A stretch of 64,000 bases of DNA, taken from Opitutia bacterium. GTDB lineage: Bacteria; Verrucomicrobiota; Verrucomicrobiia; Opitutales; Opitutaceae. Positions 1 through 8,024 of this stretch are shown piece after piece (within the stretch, counting starts at the first letter, position 1; the number at the start of each line of letters is the position of its first letter). Where the stretch lies: NCBI GenBank assembly GCA_016187925.1, contig JACPIS010000034.1:1-64000 (forward strand), written 5' to 3'. The position numbers and the translations under genes are program-made. Below the pieces are notes generated by a model. That model was not told where the DNA came from. It searched no databases and saw nothing but the letters and a program-made list of their open reading frames with translations.

Positions 1-1208
1 CCGCGGTAGACGTAGGCCTCGGCATCATGGATCTGGTGGCCCACGAAGCCGGGCAGCCCGAAGCCCGGATTGACCTGGCCGGCGCTGCGCCCGTGCCCGC
101 GGATGTCGAGCGCGAGGTGCACCACGTCAGCGCGACCTTCGAGGAACCATTGCGGCTGCATCCCGACTCCGTAGCCGGGCAGGTGCAGGATGGCGGGGTA
201 GCGGCCCGCCCGCGCCGGGGTCACGAGCCAGGCCCGCAGCTCCACGCCGCCCACCGAGCGCATCGCCACGGTGAAGACCCGTTGCCGCTCGGTGCCCAGC
301 GCGGGCTCGGGGGTCACCCGGAACTCCGGCGCGACCTGCGCGAGCTCCGCCCGCGCCCGATCCCAGTAGTCCGCCAGGCCGGCGGGCGCCGGCGGCGCCG
401 CGGCGATCCGCGTCGGCGCGACGGCGATCCAGAGATCCTGGGCGAGGGAAAAATCCGCCGCGGTCGTGCGCAGGCTCACGGCATAAAACCCGGGCGCCAG
501 CCGGCCGAGGCGCAACGCCAGCGGGGCGCCGTCCGCCGTCGCCACGTAGGCGGTCTCCAGTGCGAGCACCCGTTCATGAAAATCCGATTCCACGCGCACG
601 TGCAGCGTGCCGGCCACCCGGCCGGCCTCCGCCGTCGCGCGCAACCGCACCGGCAGCACGACCTCCTCCTCCGCCGCATACTCGTGCCACAGCGGCGGCG
701 GCTCCGCCGCGAGCGTGATCGGGGCGTCCGCGCCGTCGGCCGGGAACACACGCACGAGGTCCGGCACGTCGCCGCCCGTCCACTGGTGCCCTTCCACGCG
801 CAGGCTCAGGCGGTTCGGGCCGCCCCAGCGCAGCAGCTCGCGCGACAGCTCGCCGGTCACGCGCTGCCCCGCGCCCGTCGCGGTGGCGAGGCGCCGACCG
901 TTCACGCACAACTCCACCCGGTCGGCCCGCAGGGCGAACTCGTAGCACAGTCCGGTTTCCCGCCAGGCCGCCGGCGCGGGAAAATCCACCGTCAGGCAGG
1001 CCGGCTCACCGTTGTGAAAACCCTGGCGCTCCCAGGAAAGTCCGGTGTTGAAGGCCGCCCCGGCCGGCGTGCCGGCGGCGGCGGCGCTCAGCGTCGCGGC
1101 GTCCCCGCCCGGCTGGAACGACCCGTCGGCCGGCAGGAGGTTTTGCGCCTCCGCCGCGCCGGCCAGAAAGAGGAACCCGAGGAGAAAAATGCCGCGCCAC
1201 GTTGCCAT
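1..1208 (-). CDS. Acetylxylan-esterase-like (AXE1) secreted hydrolase, 3' part outside the window
   Basis: Partial gene: the reading frame is open from the ATG at 1208 to the window edge (about 402 residues, no stop seen). Residues 1-22 form a signal peptide (hydrophobic FLLGFLFLAG, then AEA). Residues about 25-290 look like an accessory beta-rich region. From about residue 300 the sequence matches the start of the alpha/beta-hydrolase family of acetylxylan esterase/cephalosporin-C deacetylase: VGGVELRAWLVTPA, then LHLPGYG, then LDIRGHGRS, then GFVGHQIHDAEAYVYR. The catalytic Ser, Asp and His would lie beyond the edge and cannot be checked. It probably deacetylates polysaccharide in the periplasm or outside the cell. 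It lies 60 bp downstream of the 1269-1808 gene on the same strand and may be co-transcribed with it. Confidence 0.8.
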   Translation of the reverse strand, partial: MATWRGIFLLGFLFLAGAAEAQNLLPADGSFQPGGDAATLSAAAAGTPAGAAFNTGLSWERQGFHNGEPACLTVDFPAPAAWRETGLCYEFALRADRVELCVNGRRLATATGAGQRVTGELSRELLRWGGPNRLSLRVEGHQWTGGDVPDLVRVFPADGADAPITLAAEPPPLWHEYAAEEEVVLPVRLRATAEAGRVAGTLHVRVESDFHERVLALETAYVATADGAPLALRLGRLAPGFYAVSLRTTAADFSLAQDLWIAVAPTRIAAAPPAPAGLADYWDRARAELAQVAPEFRVTPEPALGTERQRVFTVAMRSVGGVELRAWLVTPARAGRYPAILHLPGYGVGMQPQWFLEGRADVVHLALDIRGHGRSAGQVNPGFGLPGFVGHQIHDAEAYVYR

Positions 1209-1268
1209 ACAGCAGGTTCCTGCCGCCGCGCCCGGGCGCTGTCGAGCCCAAGCGCCGCCGGGCGGGGA

Positions 1269-1808
1269 TCACTTCACGCGTTTCACGTAGATGCCGAGGC
1301 CCCCGGACACGAGGGTCATCTTCCAACCGAACAGCCGGTGCGGCGTCAGCGTGACCTCGGGATTCACCATCTTGGGGAAAAAGCGGTCCTCCTTGTCGGT
1401 CTGCTGCCAGACCTGGCCGTTCTCGAGCGTGAAGACCGACTTGCCGGTCCAGCCGCGAAAATCACCGGCGATGCGCGTGCGGATCGTCTCGTCCTCCTCG
1501 CGCACGGCCAGACCGGCGCTGGCGATCGTCTGCTTCTTGTGCTCGGCCTTGGCCTCTTCCTTCGCGTGCTGCACGGCCGCGAGCTTCTCGGTCTGCGCCT
1601 GGGCCTTGACCACCTCGACCTCCCGGCGCGCGCCCTCGCGCGCGAACAGCGCCGCGGCCGCATCGAGTGCGGCCTGCTGCTCCGGCGTGAGCTGCTCGAC
1701 GCCCGCGGCCTTGCGCTGCTCGGGCGTCAACTGCTGCCAGAAGGAAGGTTCCGCCGCCGTCGCCACGCCGGCCGCCAGCAGGCCCAGAAGGAGCATCAGT
1801 CGTGTCAT
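1269..1808 (-). CDS. Secreted hypothetical protein with coiled-coil-like middle
   Basis: 179 residues, ATG at 1808. Residues 1-19 are a clear signal peptide (LMLLLGLLAAGVATAA). A tandem-like LTPEQ element occurs twice near residues 27 and 39. Residues about 55-95 are charged and Ala/Lys/Glu-rich, suggesting a helix or coiled coil. The C-terminal part (FRGWTGKSVFTLENGQVWQQ) resembles a small beta domain seen in other secreted verrucomicrobial proteins of unknown role. I do not recognise a function. Stretches of the opposite strand are also open here, but only this frame has a signal peptide and sensible composition. Located directly upstream of the esterase gene. Confidence 0.65.
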   Translation of the reverse strand: MTRLMLLLGLLAAGVATAAEPSFWQQLTPEQRKAAGVEQLTPEQQAALDAAAALFAREGARREVEVVKAQAQTEKLAAVQHAKEEAKAEHKKQTIASAGLAVREEDETIRTRIAGDFRGWTGKSVFTLENGQVWQQTDKEDRFFPKMVNPEVTLTPHRLFGWKMTLVSGGLGIYVKRVK

Positions 1809-1916
1809 GGCGCCACGAAAACAGAACGCGCGGAGCGGCTCCACCCTTTTTCCACCGCCGGCGCCGCGACGAGAAATTCCTCTGGCCGAACCGTGCGGCG
1901 TGGCAATGTTGGGCGT

Positions 1917-2465
1917 ATGCCGCGCCTCTTCACCGCCCTCGCCCTGCCGGAGACCGTCCGGACCGAAATCGCGGCGCTGGCCGGCGGGCTCGAGGACGTG
2001 CGCTGGACGCCGCCGGACAACCTGCACCTGACGATGCGCTACATCGGCGAAACGACGCCCGAGCGGCAGGAGGCGATGGCCGCCGCCCTCGCGCGCGTAC
2101 GCGTGGAGCCGTTCATCCTGCCAGTGGCCGGCGTGGGCGTCTTCCCGTCGCGCGGTCCGGCCAAGGTGCTGTGGGTCGGGCTGGGCAACGCGCACACGCG
2201 GCTGTTCCAGCTGCGCAAGCAGGTGGACGAGGCGCTGCTCTCGGTCGACCTGACGCTCGACGTGCACCGCTTCCAGCCGCACATCACACTCGGCCGACTG
2301 AACGAGCACTACGACTCGAAGGCGCTGGCGAAACTTCTCGCGCGGCACGCGACCTTCGAGGCGCCGCCGTTCCGCGTCAGCGAGTTTCATCTCATGGCGA
2401 GCGAGCTGCAGCCGGGGCGCGCACCCGTCTACCGCGCCGAGCGGACGTTCCCGCTGGCCAAATAA
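1917..2465 (+). CDS. thpR: RNA 2',3'-cyclic phosphodiesterase (2'-5' RNA ligase family)
   Basis: 182 residues, the usual size for ThpR. The two HxTx motifs of the 2H phosphoesterase superfamily are present: HLTM with His at about residue 37 and HITL with His at about residue 122. The N-terminus (RLFTALALP) is typical of the family. The enzyme is a cytoplasmic 2H phosphoesterase that opens 2',3'-cyclic phosphates on RNA; its physiological substrate is not settled. The ATG at 1917 is the first one giving the family N-terminus; an upstream extension of the frame is low-quality sequence. It is divergent from the 1269-1808 gene, with the promoters presumably in 1809-1916. Confidence 0.9.
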   Translation: MPRLFTALALPETVRTEIAALAGGLEDVRWTPPDNLHLTMRYIGETTPERQEAMAAALARVRVEPFILPVAGVGVFPSRGPAKVLWVGLGNAHTRLFQLRKQVDEALLSVDLTLDVHRFQPHITLGRLNEHYDSKALAKLLARHATFEAPPFRVSEFHLMASELQPGRAPVYRAERTFPLAK

Positions 2466-2543
2466 GGATTTCCGGAGCAGGGCGCCGGGGTCCGACATAA
2501 AACCAGCCCCGCCTCAACCTGCCCACCCCCAGGCTTTCGTCTT

Positions 2544-2622
2544 TGTAGGAGCCTGCCCGCAGGCGATGGGAAACGCGCGCCAACGGATCGTGCACCGCAT
2601 CGCCTGCAAGCAGGCTCCTACA
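2544..2622. repeat. REP-like palindromic repeat (TGTAGGAGCCTGC family)
   Basis: Two arms, TGTAGGAGCCTGC at 2544-2556 and GCAGGCTCCTACA at 2610-2622, with further complementarity (GCAGGCGATG versus CATCGCCTGC) inside. It can fold into one long hairpin. It lies between the convergent thpR and DUF481 genes. Confidence 0.8.
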
Positions 2623-2671
2623 GATGGTTCCAGCAAGCCGGAGCAAGCACGAGACCATCGGTCCGAAGAGA

Positions 2672-2701
2672 AACAAAAAGCGGGGCCCGCGCAGGCCCCG
2701 C
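2672..2701 (-). terminator. Rho-independent terminator of the DUF481 gene
   Basis: On the minus strand an 8-bp stem (GCGGGGCC/GGCCCCGC, 2680-2687 with 2694-2701) is followed by a T-rich tail (CTTTTTGTTT). It lies about 26 bp after the stop codon at 2727. Confidence 0.8.
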
Positions 2702-2726
2702 TCGGGAAAAGCGCTGCGCGCGCGGC

Positions 2727-3782
2727 TTACTTCCAGTTGAGCAGGAGGCTGGTGAAGTAGGTCGTGTCGAGGCGGTCGGTGCCGGCGGGCGGCTTGCTGA
2801 GATAGTCGTTGGCGACGCCGAACTTCAGCTTCCAGAACGCGAGGCCGAGCGGGAGTTCGAGCGCGGACTCGTGGTGCAGGCGGTAGTTCGAGAAGTTCTT
2901 GAACGCAGGCGTGTACGTGACCGTGTTCTGGAGCCTGGCATGCGTGAACTGATAGCTGTGCAGCACGGCGGCATCGAGGCCGGGCGAGTCGAAGCGGTTG
3001 CCGTTGGTGTAGTTTTCGTAGAGGTAGCTGGCGCCGAGGCGGCCCTCGAGGTCCTGCTTGTCGGTCTTGATGAACTTGTGGCCGAGACCGAAGGCGGAGG
3101 TCGAGCGGAGGTCGAGCGCCTTGATCTGGTCTTTCTCGAGCGCGGTACGGGCGTACCAGACGTTAGCCGCGGAGAAGAAGGCCGAGTAGTCGGCGAAGCC
3201 GGTCTGGCGGTTGGCGGTGTCGACGCCGTTGTCCTTCGCACGCTCGGCGGCGAGACCGAACACGAGCTTGTCCTGCGCGCTCTCGAGCGTGGCCTTGAAG
3301 CCGAGGCTCGAGCCGAATTTCTCGCTGGCGCCGGTGCGGCCGGCGATGGCGACGGTGGCCTCGTAGGCCCAGTGGCGCTCCAGCTTGGCGGCATCCGCCT
3401 TGAGCTTGCGCGTCTCCGGGCTGTCGGTGCCCGCGCGCCAGACGGCGGCGACCTTGTCCGTCGCGGCGGACATCTGGCCGTCGGCGGCGACGACCTTGAT
3501 GCCGGCATCGGCCGCCTCGACCTTGCCCAGCACCGTGCTGCCGGCGGCGAGACCGACGTTCACGGCCTCCTCGGTGGCGAAGCTCTTGATCTTGTCCTGG
3601 GCGATCTCGATGGTGCCGGCGAAGGTGGTCTCCACCTTGAATTTGCCGCCCTCGGCCGAAAGCAGCTTGCCCAGCACGACGGAGCCGTCGGTCAGTTCGA
3701 TCCGGTCCGCGGCGCCGGCCAGCCCGGCCAGCCCGAGCGCGAATGCGCCGGCGAGAAATGTTTTCCAGTGGGTGTTCTTCAT
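2727..3782 (-). CDS. DUF481 family outer-membrane protein (YdiY-like)
   Basis: 351 residues, ATG at 3782. Residues 1-24 are a signal peptide ending AGLAGAA. The next ~90 residues hold two short repeats of the type IELTDGSVVLGKL / STVLGKVEAADAGIKV, which look like small beta motifs. From about residue 135 onward there is alternating hydrophobic/polar sequence with many aromatic residues (WYART, LGASYLYENY), ending in LLLNWK. This is typical of the DUF481 beta-barrel, which is predicted to lie in the outer membrane; its substrate is unknown. It has a strong terminator downstream and an unusual structured leader upstream. Confidence 0.8.
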   Translation of the reverse strand: MKNTHWKTFLAGAFALGLAGLAGAADRIELTDGSVVLGKLLSAEGGKFKVETTFAGTIEIAQDKIKSFATEEAVNVGLAAGSTVLGKVEAADAGIKVVAADGQMSAATDKVAAVWRAGTDSPETRKLKADAAKLERHWAYEATVAIAGRTGASEKFGSSLGFKATLESAQDKLVFGLAAERAKDNGVDTANRQTGFADYSAFFSAANVWYARTALEKDQIKALDLRSTSAFGLGHKFIKTDKQDLEGRLGASYLYENYTNGNRFDSPGLDAAVLHSYQFTHARLQNTVTYTPAFKNFSNYRLHHESALELPLGLAFWKLKFGVANDYLSKPPAGTDRLDTTYFTSLLLNWK

Positions 3783-3823
3783 AAAAAACGGCTGTTGAAG
3801 CCGGGGACCTCCCCGGTTTCAAC
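3776..3823 (-). promoter_or_regulatory. Structured leader with two mutually exclusive hairpins just before the DUF481 gene
   Basis: On the minus strand a 13-bp hairpin with one G-T pair (3794-3806 with 3811-3823) carries GGAGG in its apex. Its 3' arm overlaps a second short hairpin, CGGC-N7-GCCG, followed by six T residues that run straight into the ATG at 3782. No close Shine-Dalgarno sequence is present. The arrangement resembles an attenuator or translational switch; this role is inferred. Confidence 0.4.
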
Positions 3824-3915
3824 CCCAAAGCCTTTCTGCGGAAAACTTCCCTCCCTGCGCGTCACGCGCCGGCTTCCGGGTTGCGCCGCCCGGGAAACCG
3901 GAGTGGATTCACCCC

Positions 3916-4533
3916 ATGCCGACCCGCGCCTGGTTCCCGACCTACATCTACCACGAGCCCCTGCTGCGCGCCGGGCTCGCGCGCTTCAACGCCGAGCTGG
4001 CCGACGAATGCCACCGCATCCGCGACTACGATGCCGCCGGCCGGCGCTGGTCGGCGAAAAATTATCCCGGCGGCTACACCTCCTACGCCTCGCTCAACCA
4101 GCTGCACAAAATCTCGTCCACCTTCGCCGACCTCGAGCGGCGCATCACCCGGCACGTCCGGCGCTACGCCGCCCAGCTCGATATGGATCTGCGCGGCCGC
4201 ACGGTGCAGATGACGGACTTCTGGGTGAACCTCATGCCGGAGCACGCCGCGCACAGCCTGCACCTGCACCCGCTGTCGTTCATCAGCGGCACGTATTACG
4301 TCGTCACGCCGCCCGGGTGCGCCGGCCTGAAGTTCGAGGACCCGCGGCTCGACCGCTTCATGGCCGCGCCGCCGAAGACCGCCCAGGCCCGCCCGGCCAA
4401 TCGCCCGCACATCACCTACCCCGCGCAGGCGGGCCACGTCATCCTGTTCGAGAGCTGGCTGCGCCACGAGGTCGCCGCCAATGTCACGACGGCCGAGCGA
4501 ATCAGCGTGAGCTTCAACTACAACTGGTCATGA
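3916..4533 (+). CDS. 2OG-Fe(II) oxygenase family protein (TIGR02466-type)
   Basis: 205 residues, the usual length for this family of putative 2-oxoglutarate/Fe(II)-dependent hydroxylases. Conserved features: the His-rich HSLHLHPLSFISGTYYV region (His about 113, 116, 118), then FESWLRHEV (His about 184) and ERISVSFNYNW (Arg about 195, likely binding 2-oxoglutarate). The substrate is unknown. The stop codon overlaps the ATG of the following solute-binding protein gene (ATGA), so the two are translationally coupled. A role linked to the transported ligand is possible but not shown. Confidence 0.8.
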   Translation: MPTRAWFPTYIYHEPLLRAGLARFNAELADECHRIRDYDAAGRRWSAKNYPGGYTSYASLNQLHKISSTFADLERRITRHVRRYAAQLDMDLRGRTVQMTDFWVNLMPEHAAHSLHLHPLSFISGTYYVVTPPGCAGLKFEDPRLDRFMAAPPKTAQARPANRPHITYPAQAGHVILFESWLRHEVAANVTTAERISVSFNYNWS

Positions 4534-5660
4534 GCCTCCGTGTTTTTCTCCGCATCGTTCCGCTGAGCTGCCTGTTGCTCGCCTCCGCCTCCACGCGTGC
4601 GGCCGAGCCGATCAAACTGGGCTTCTTCATGTCGATGACGGGGCGCGACGCCTCGTTCGGCGAGACCTCGCTGCGCGGCGCGCAGATGGCCATCGACGAG
4701 CTCAACGCCGCCGGTGGCGTGCTCGGCCGGCCGCTCGAGCTGGTGGTGGCGGACAACCGCTCGCTGGCCGGCGAATCGGCCACCGCCGCGAAGAAACTCA
4801 TCAACCGCGACAAGGTCGTCGCCCTCATCGGCGAGTGCGCGTCGTCGCGCTCGCTCGAGGCCGCGCCGGTCGCGCAGACCGCCGGTGTGCCCATGGTGTC
4901 GCCGGCGTCCACCAACCCGCGCGTCACGGAGGCGGGCGATTGCATCTTCCGCATGTGCTTCGCCGACCCGTTCCAAGGCGAGGTGCTGGCCAGCTACGCT
5001 TACCGCCGGCTCGGCCTGCGCCGGGCCGCGCTGCTGGTCGACAACTCCGCACCCTACTCCGCCGGCCTCGCCGCGGCCTTCGCGCGCACGTTCACGACGC
5101 TCGGCGGCGAGGTCGTTGCGCGCCAGCAATACACCGCGGGCGACAAGGATTTCCGCGCGCAGCTCACCACGCTCCGCGCCGCCGCGCCCGACCTGATCTT
5201 CCTGCCGAGCTACTACGTCGACATCGGGCTCGCCGCCAAGCAGGCGCGCGAGCTCGGCATCACGCTGCCCTTCCTCGGCGGCGACGGCTACGAGGCGCCG
5301 CAATTCCTCGAGATCGGCGGCCCCGCGCTGAACGGCACCTGCTACTCCACGCACTTCTCGCCGGAGAACAGCGACCCGGCCGTGCGCGCCTTCATCGCGC
5401 GCCACCAGGCGCGGTATCAAATCACGCCCAACGGTCTCTCCGCCCTCACCTACGATTCCGTGCGGCTCGTGGCCGACGCCATCGCCCGCGCCGGCTCGAC
5501 CGACCGCGCCGCCGTGCGCGCCGCGCTCGCGGCCACGCGGGATTTTCCCGGCATCACCGGCCGCACGAGCATCGACGCCCGGCGCGACGCCGTGAAGGAA
5601 GCCGCCATCATGGCCGTGCGCGACGGCCGCATCGTGTTCGTCGAGAACATCCGGCCCTGA
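4530..5660 (+). CDS. ABC transporter solute-binding protein, branched-chain amino-acid (LivJ) type
   Basis: 376 residues, ATG at 4530 overlapping the previous stop. Signal peptide 1-25 (LLLASASTRA), then the type I periplasmic-binding fold typical of Leu/Ile/Val receptors: IKLGFFMSMTGRDASFGE, then ELNAAGGVLGRPLEL, then GECASSRSLEAAPVAQ. The C-terminus resembles FPGITGRTSIDARRDAVK, the ligand-receptor family ending. It is one of four paralogues in the window and the only one separated from the livHMGF operon (by about 9 kb), so it probably feeds that or another permease. The ligand cannot be told from sequence. Confidence 0.88.
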   Translation: MSLRVFLRIVPLSCLLLASASTRAAEPIKLGFFMSMTGRDASFGETSLRGAQMAIDELNAAGGVLGRPLELVVADNRSLAGESATAAKKLINRDKVVALIGECASSRSLEAAPVAQTAGVPMVSPASTNPRVTEAGDCIFRMCFADPFQGEVLASYAYRRLGLRRAALLVDNSAPYSAGLAAAFARTFTTLGGEVVARQQYTAGDKDFRAQLTTLRAAAPDLIFLPSYYVDIGLAAKQARELGITLPFLGGDGYEAPQFLEIGGPALNGTCYSTHFSPENSDPAVRAFIARHQARYQITPNGLSALTYDSVRLVADAIARAGSTDRAAVRAALAATRDFPGITGRTSIDARRDAVKEAAIMAVRDGRIVFVENIRP

Positions 5661-5673
5661 GCGGCGCGCCGGA

Positions 5674-6333
5674 CTACCGGCCCAGATCCTGAATCTCGTC
5701 CGACTCAAAGATGAGCGCGCCGCGCGCCCCGGTGCCGAACGAACAGCGCAACATCGCGCGCGCGACCACCTCGGCCCGGATCGCCCGGTAGCGGCGCAAC
5801 CGGCCGAGCAGCACCGGCTCGATGAGCGGCGCGAAAAACGCACCAATCCGCTCGCCAGGGCGGGATTCCTTGCGCGGCCCGAGCAGCCGTCTCGGCCGGA
5901 AAACCGCCAGCGTGGCGAAGCCCAGCACGCGCAGCGCCTCCTCGGTCTCGCCTTTCACCCGGTTGTAGAAGATGCGCGAGCCGGAATCGGCGCCGAGCGA
6001 CGACACGGTGAAAAACCGCCGCACTCCGCCGCGCTTGCCCGCCCAGGCGAACGCCAGCACGGCGCCGTGATCCACCGCGCGGAAGGCTTCGGGCGAACCC
6101 GCGACCTTGATCGTCGTGCCGAGGCAGCAGAACGCATCGTCGCCGCGCAGCGCCTCCGGGAGTTTCTCCAGCGCACCGAAATCGGCGACGACTTGCACGA
6201 GTTTCGGGTGCTCCAGCCCGAGCCGGCGGCGGCCGACGGAAACCACGCGTTCGTATTCGGGCGCGTCGAGCAACTGGCGGAGCAGAAATCCGCCCACGAG
6301 TCCGCTCGCGCCGGCGAGGAGGGCTGTAGCCAT
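5674..6333 (-). CDS. NAD(P)-binding short-chain oxidoreductase, TIP30/HTATIP2-like
   Basis: 219 residues. N-terminal nucleotide motif GASGLVGG (about residues 8-15) of an atypical SDR Rossmann fold. The middle holds FCCLGTTIKVAG and SSLGADSGSRIFYNRVKGETE, where Tyr and Lys of YNRVK are the usual catalytic pair. The length and the CCLGTT motif fit the HTATIP2/TIP30-like subgroup of NAD(P)-binding proteins. Substrate unknown, cytoplasmic. It is convergent with the solute-binding gene, with only 13 bp between their stop codons. Confidence 0.78.
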   Translation of the reverse strand: MATALLAGASGLVGGFLLRQLLDAPEYERVVSVGRRRLGLEHPKLVQVVADFGALEKLPEALRGDDAFCCLGTTIKVAGSPEAFRAVDHGAVLAFAWAGKRGGVRRFFTVSSLGADSGSRIFYNRVKGETEEALRVLGFATLAVFRPRRLLGPRKESRPGERIGAFFAPLIEPVLLGRLRRYRAIRAEVVARAMLRCSFGTGARGALIFESDEIQDLGR

Positions 6334-6700
6334 GAGGGGGAAGCTGGTGCCGCTCGGAGAAAAGGCACGCTCTTAGTGAGCCTCGCGTATCAGACAGACA
6401 GGCAGGGCGCACCGCCAAGGCTGCGCACTTGTCGCCGCCAAGGCTGACGCCCTTGTCGCCGGCCCGGTGCGCCTGGAACGTGATATCACCCTCGCGGCGG
6501 AGCGGGCCGCTCCGCCCTACCTTTCGTTTCGTGGGCGTCTGTCTATTGCGCGAGCCGCATTAGTGTCATTCTGAGCGCAGCGAAGAATCCATCGGCCTGA
6601 CCGTCGGGGCAAATCGCCCTGGACTCTTCGCTGCGCTCAGAATGACAGGCATGTCTCGTTTTTGGGTGTCTCTTCGCGCCTTTTTGTGGCTACTGAAACC
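6334..6700. other. Intergenic stretch with repeats, no gene seen
   Basis: It holds a 23/24-nt tandem direct repeat at 6413-6435 and 6436-6459 (CGCCAAGGCTG...TTGTCGC) and the palindromic repeat at 6564-6647. I see no coding frame with a credible start. Confidence 0.6.
6564..6647. repeat. Palindromic repeat, TGTCATTCTGAGCGCAGCG family
   Basis: The left arm begins TGTCATTCTGAGCGCAGCGA and the right arm ends CGCTGCGCTCAGAATGACA. The same element forms the core of the larger inverted copies at 17753-17961 and 21095-21304, so it is a dispersed family. Confidence 0.85.
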
Positions 6701-6913
6701 ATGGTGGTCATCCGGCGCATGGACGACGGCAAGCGCTCCCACACGGCGATCTTTCTGCCGGGGGAGCCGCCGCGCATTTTCCCGACCAGCGACCAGGAGC
6801 ACGCGCGCATCCTGCAGATCTTCAAACAGGACCGGCCCTACGCCGACGTACTCAACGACTTCACCGACTTCCAAATCGGCGCGGCCTACGATCCGCCTCC
6901 GGCCGCCCGCTGA
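6701..6913 (+). CDS. Small hypothetical protein
   Basis: 70 residues from the ATG at 6701. The sequence is balanced and soluble-looking (TAIFLPGEPPRIFPTSDQEH, then QIFKQDRPYADVLNDFTDF) and contains no membrane segment. It lies just after a palindromic repeat and about 120 bp before the SeqA-like gene. Codon use resembles the neighbours. Function not recognised. Confidence 0.5.
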   Translation: MVVIRRMDDGKRSHTAIFLPGEPPRIFPTSDQEHARILQIFKQDRPYADVLNDFTDFQIGAAYDPPPAAR

Positions 6914-7034
6914 GCGGCCCGTCCATTTTTGGGAAAACCGGGCAGGCCGCGCCCGCGCTGACCTTTGTCCCGCCGCACCCGCCGTTCACCGCAGCGCGGT
7001 TGCATCCGCCGGGGAAAAGGCGCACATTGTCCGC

Positions 7035-7538
7035 ATGAAAAACGTGGAGCTGAGTGACGAAGCCTTTGCGGCCCTCCAGCGCCTCGCGGCAGCCAAGAAC
7101 CTGCCCCCGGCCGAGGTTCTGGCCTCCCTGCTCGGCGCCGGCCGCCCGCTCTCCGGCGACCATCTGCTGTTTTATCTCGTGAGCGCGGAGTTCACCACCT
7201 TCGGCGACCCCGTCGACCGCTACCTCGCGCTGCTGGCGTGGGTGGCGCGGAGTTATGCCTGCGATTTCGCCGACTTCGTCTCGCACCAGGACAGCGCCCG
7301 CCGCTACCTGATGCTCAGCCGCGACGAGGCGAACAGCGTCCGCTCGCACAACCACGCGCGGCAGATCGACGGCACGCAATTCTGGGCGGTCATGAACATC
7401 GATGACGCCACCCGCGCGCGTTTCGTGCGCCGGCTGCTCGAGTTCGTCGGCTGCCACGACGAGACCGTCACGCAGGCCATTCGCGCCGTGGGGCTCAAGC
7501 CGGCGGAGTCGCACGGCTTCCGCCTGCTGAGCGCCTGA
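7035..7538 (+). CDS. SeqA-like protein (N-terminal helix plus C-terminal SeqA-type DNA-binding fold)
   Basis: 167 residues. The first ~35 residues (MKNVELSDEAFAALQRLAAA, then LPPAEVLASLLGAG) align by eye with the SeqA oligomerisation segment of E. coli (beta strand, then two helices). Residues about 95-165 follow the SeqA C-terminal domain: DSARRYLMLSRDEAN, then ARQIDGTQFWAVMNIDDATR. This matches the family pattern R-Y-F...E....N, then I-P-GT-YWV-TNTN, which binds hemimethylated GATC. One of the two Asn residues that contact DNA in E. coli appears to be kept (N in MNID), while the second is Asp. In Gammaproteobacteria SeqA sequesters new origins; here the role is inferred only. No dam methylase gene is in the window. 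Confidence 0.6.
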   Translation: MKNVELSDEAFAALQRLAAAKNLPPAEVLASLLGAGRPLSGDHLLFYLVSAEFTTFGDPVDRYLALLAWVARSYACDFADFVSHQDSARRYLMLSRDEANSVRSHNHARQIDGTQFWAVMNIDDATRARFVRRLLEFVGCHDETVTQAIRAVGLKPAESHGFRLLSA

Positions 7539-7586
7539 GGCAACTTTGGGTTTGAGGCGTGCCGCCGCCCCCGCTGGACTCGGGGC

Positions 7587-8024
7587 GTGAGCGAGCCCGC
7601 CCCCGCACCCGAGAACAAGCGCCGCGACTTCAGGAATTTTTTCCAGTCGGTCGGCTACGCCATCGAGGGCTTCTGGGCGGCCATGCGGCACGAGCCGTCC
7701 TTTCGCGAGGACCTGCTCTTCGTCGTCTGTCTGACGCCGATCGCCGTCATCCTGCCGGTCAAGGCCGTGTCGACCGCCGTCATGCTCGCCTCCCTCTTCG
7801 TCATCATCATCGCCGAGCTGCTCAACTCCGCCGTCGAGTGGACGATCGACGACATCTCGCTCGAGAAACGGCCGTTCGCCAAGCGCGCGAAGGACATGGG
7901 CAGCGCCGCGGTCTTCCTGGCCTACATCAACTGCGCCGTCGTCTGGGGCGTCATCATCTACTCCAACTGGCACCGCATCCAGACGCTCGAGTTCCTGACA
8001 TGGCCGCCGCAGTTCCTCCAGTAG
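7587..8024 (+). CDS. dgkA: Diacylglycerol kinase (undecaprenol/diacylglycerol kinase family)
   Basis: 145 residues with a GTG start at 7587. Integral membrane kinase of the DgkA type: soluble N-terminus, then three membrane helices. The family signature ELLNSAVEWTID (about residues 78-89) and the following KRAKDMGSAAVFLA are clear; the Glu and Asn residues bind Mg-ATP and the lipid. It phosphorylates diacylglycerol or undecaprenol at the inner membrane, recycling lipid carriers. It overlaps the next gene by 25 bp, which suggests coupled translation. Confidence 0.9.
   Translation: MSEPAPAPENKRRDFRNFFQSVGYAIEGFWAAMRHEPSFREDLLFVVCLTPIAVILPVKAVSTAVMLASLFVIIIAELLNSAVEWTIDDISLEKRPFAKRAKDMGSAAVFLAYINCAVVWGVIIYSNWHRIQTLEFLTWPPQFLQ

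Noticed and set aside
1802-2500. Alternative plus-strand frame over thpR
   Set aside because: Arg/Ala-rich shadow; the thpR frame has both HxTx motifs.
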